Positions 21,695 through 22,847 of a stretch of DNA of 22,847 bases are shown piece by piece. Each line of letters begins with the position of its first letter. Within the stretch, counting starts at the first letter, position 1. Position numbers and translations under genes: made by a program. The DNA is from a virus. The stretch covers positions 1 through 22,847 of the IMG/VR virus record IMGVR_UViG_3300045999_012452; one strand, given 5' to 3'. The notes beneath the pieces were generated by a model, which saw only the letters and a list, made by a program, of their open reading frames with translations, had not been told where the DNA came from and searched no databases.

Positions 21695-21965
21695 TGTCAT
21701 CCTCCTTGTTTGCATTCTTATCTTCCATCCAGTCAGCTAGACACGAAATTACTGATGAGATTCTTCTTAGGCGCTCTGGTGAATAAAAAGAAACCGCTAG
21801 TCCTGCGGAACCGCTGTTTGACAAAATATCTGATCTTATGTCAACCACCTTTTCTTTTCTTGTAGAGCTGTACCACGGAACTATTTCCAACTCACCATCG
21901 TAACCGTTTCCAACAATTGTTGGTTGATATTCGCTGCAGTCTTTTGTTTTTTTAGCCTTTGGCAT
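21687..21965 (-). CDS. Small hypothetical protein
   Basis: 92 residues from ATG 21963-21965, with AAGGA five bases upstream; a longer form to 21995 would deepen the overlap. After a lysine-rich start comes a probable beta region (VDIRSDILSNSGSAGLAVSF) and a helix (RLRRISSVISCLADWMEDK). The end KEDDNG doubles as the AAGGAGGATGA ribosome binding site of the next gene, the same arrangement as in the RGWDCF genes. The family is not recognised. Confidence 0.68.
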   Translation of the reverse strand: MPKAKKTKDCSEYQPTIVGNGYDGELEIVPWYSSTRKEKVVDIRSDILSNSGSAGLAVSFYSPERLRRISSVISCLADWMEDKNANKEDDNG

Positions 21966-22392
21966 CTTGTTCCTTACTAAAAAATCCTTTGCCACCAGCC
22001 TCTTTCCAGGCTTCGTACGCTGGCCTAATTTCGTGAATATTTGAACTGACGTGGTTAGATCCAGCCATCAACCACGCAAACTGCTCTGATTCAAGTACCT
22101 CCATTGCGATTTTGTATTTGCGAGGTATGCCATCTGCAAGGCAGTTTCTGTCTGTCTGAAGATGATCACAAGTATTTTGAAGCACCTCTATTTCATCCAC
22201 AAGACGATTGTGCTGTAGATCTGCCGTGTGCATCAAAAGGTATTCGTGGTTAAATGGAAAGTGCTTTGAAACACGCCGCGCCCTTTGCCTTATTTCTTTT
22301 GGAACCCTTGGGGTTTTTCCAGGGTTCATAAGATCTAGCAAAAAGCTGTATGCGCTATCAATCGCCCTCATCATTTCTTCTGTTGTCGTCAT
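21952..22392 (-). CDS. Hypothetical protein with small helical N-terminal domain
   Basis: 146 residues from ATG 22390-22392. The first 60 residues (AIDSAYSFLLDLMNPGKTPR, then VPKEIRQRARRVSKHFPF) look like a short helical domain seen in proteobacterial and phage proteins of the BPSL0761 type (a TPxxVRxxAxxLLRHYP pattern). The rest is helical with two Cys and ends in a charged tail. No catalytic motif is visible. It overlaps both neighbours (14 and 35 bp) within the same leftward operon. Confidence 0.68.
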   Translation of the reverse strand: MTTTEEMMRAIDSAYSFLLDLMNPGKTPRVPKEIRQRARRVSKHFPFNHEYLLMHTADLQHNRLVDEIEVLQNTCDHLQTDRNCLADGIPRKYKIAMEVLESEQFAWLMAGSNHVSSNIHEIRPAYEAWKEAGGKGFFSKEQDAKG

Positions 22393-22669
22393 TTTTTAGA
22401 AAAAGGGTTGGTATGACAGTGTCTTCTTTATCGGGTCTTGAGCTTGTAAGAGTTGATGATCTTTCAAGTATTCCATTAACCATCGCCTGTGTCTTTTCAA
22501 GACCAATTATTTCTGCAATGGCGTCTGCGGAATCAAGAAAGCACTCCTTAGATATCTGGGAGCAGTAGAGAATCTTATACGCGATTTCGTCTGATATCTC
22601 TGATTGATCGTCGTATTGTATATCTGTCGATGAGTCGCCTTCATCAAGCGTAAACTGAATAGTTATCAT
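22358..22669 (-). CDS. Small acidic hypothetical protein
   Basis: 103 residues from ATG 22667-22669, with GGAG nine bases upstream. The protein is acidic throughout (TLDEGDSSTDIQYDDQSEIS) and has a helical middle (CFLDSADAIAEIIGLEKTQA). The tail is polar and probably disordered. Strong acidity in a small phage protein can indicate DNA mimicry or binding to a basic host target, but this is only a possibility. Confidence 0.65.
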   Translation of the reverse strand: MITIQFTLDEGDSSTDIQYDDQSEISDEIAYKILYCSQISKECFLDSADAIAEIIGLEKTQAMVNGILERSSTLTSSRPDKEDTVIPTLFLKNDDNRRNDEGD

Positions 22670-22847
22670 CTACTGATGCTCCATTAGAAACAATACAGTG
22701 GGCAATTACTGTTTCTTTATAGTTGATGTCTACCCATTTGTGCACTGGATTAGCGCTATAGCTTTTGCCGATCTCTGGCGCAATTCCATCAAAAATACAG
22801 TACAGCTCATGATGTCCGTTGTTGTACTTTGCTGGCTGGTCAACGCA
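22644..22847 (-). CDS. C-terminal end of a hypothetical protein (cut by window edge)
   Basis: About 68 codons are visible before the TGA at 22644-22646; the start lies beyond 22847. The readable part (GHHELYCIFDGIAPEIGKSY, then HKWVDINYKETVIAHCIVSN) looks like alternating beta strands. Its stop overlaps the next gene by 26 bp. Length and function cannot be judged from this fragment. Confidence 0.6.
   Translation of the reverse strand, partial: CVDQPAKYNNGHHELYCIFDGIAPEIGKSYSANPVHKWVDINYKETVIAHCIVSNGASVDDNYSVYA

Noticed and set aside
1-22847. tRNA genes, CRISPR arrays, integrase, insertion sequences or retroelement (DGR) parts
   Set aside because: I looked for cloverleaf-like intergenic segments, regular short repeats, and recombinase or reverse-transcriptase motifs and saw none; gaps between genes are too short for most of these.

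Overview
The window looks like part of the genome of a tailed double-stranded DNA phage (a large lytic virus or a metagenomic contig of one), not of a cell. About 40 mostly short genes are packed with 1-70 bp overlaps. Replication, recombination and nucleotide-metabolism genes sit beside many small unknowns and a few probable virion genes. I see no rRNA, tRNA, insertion sequence, integrase or CRISPR array. Most of the window is AT-rich. Two TATAAATA-type boxes suggest T4-like late transcription, but no hallmark T4 structural gene is present. The host cannot be fixed from this sequence.

Layout. (1) 1-3085, leftward: a DnaB-type replicative helicase (cut by the left edge), a zinc-ribbon protein, a helical unknown, a Vsr/DUF559-like nuclease and a RecA/UvsX recombinase. 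(2) 3082-5571, leftward: seven small unknowns, one with an FmdB-type zinc ribbon. (3) 5586-7942, leftward: dUTPase and an adenosylcobalamin-dependent class II ribonucleotide reductase. (4) 7994-8971, leftward: a GT4-type glycosyltransferase. (5) 9006-11735 is the only rightward block. It holds a protein with a GC-x-GT/MPC-like region and a DUF5824-like domain, two proteins sharing a cysteine-rich 'GACC' module, and a further Cys-containing protein. It is divergent from the glycosyltransferase and converges on the next block with overlapping stop codons. (6) 11732-14978, leftward: a PD-(D/E)xK nuclease, a methyltransferase, a fused double methyltransferase (FkbM plus Methyltransf_24) and a second glycosyltransferase. 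(7) 15040-16666, leftward: three probable virion-associated genes with strong ribosome binding sites, ending at a clear hairpin terminator. (8) 16714-19677, leftward: an overlapping set of a TET-associated-type glycosyltransferase (TAGT), a zinc-motif protein, ThyX and a divergent DeoC-like protein. (9) 19738-22847, leftward: a run of very small genes. Part of it is clearly richer in GC and carries four paralogues ending in an RGWDCF motif.

How the genes fit together. Class II RNR, dUTPase and ThyX form a dNTP/thymidylate supply route. DnaB, RecA and the nucleases would serve replication and recombination. TAGT next to thymidylate synthesis suggests that this phage sugar-modifies its DNA bases; that is the most interesting hypothesis here. 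The two separate glycosyltransferases and the FkbM-type methyltransferases suggest a second, glycan-modifying activity on virion or host surface. Gap statement: no stretch above 300 bases lacks a gene; the largest gaps (about 45-60 bp) are described below or in the findings.
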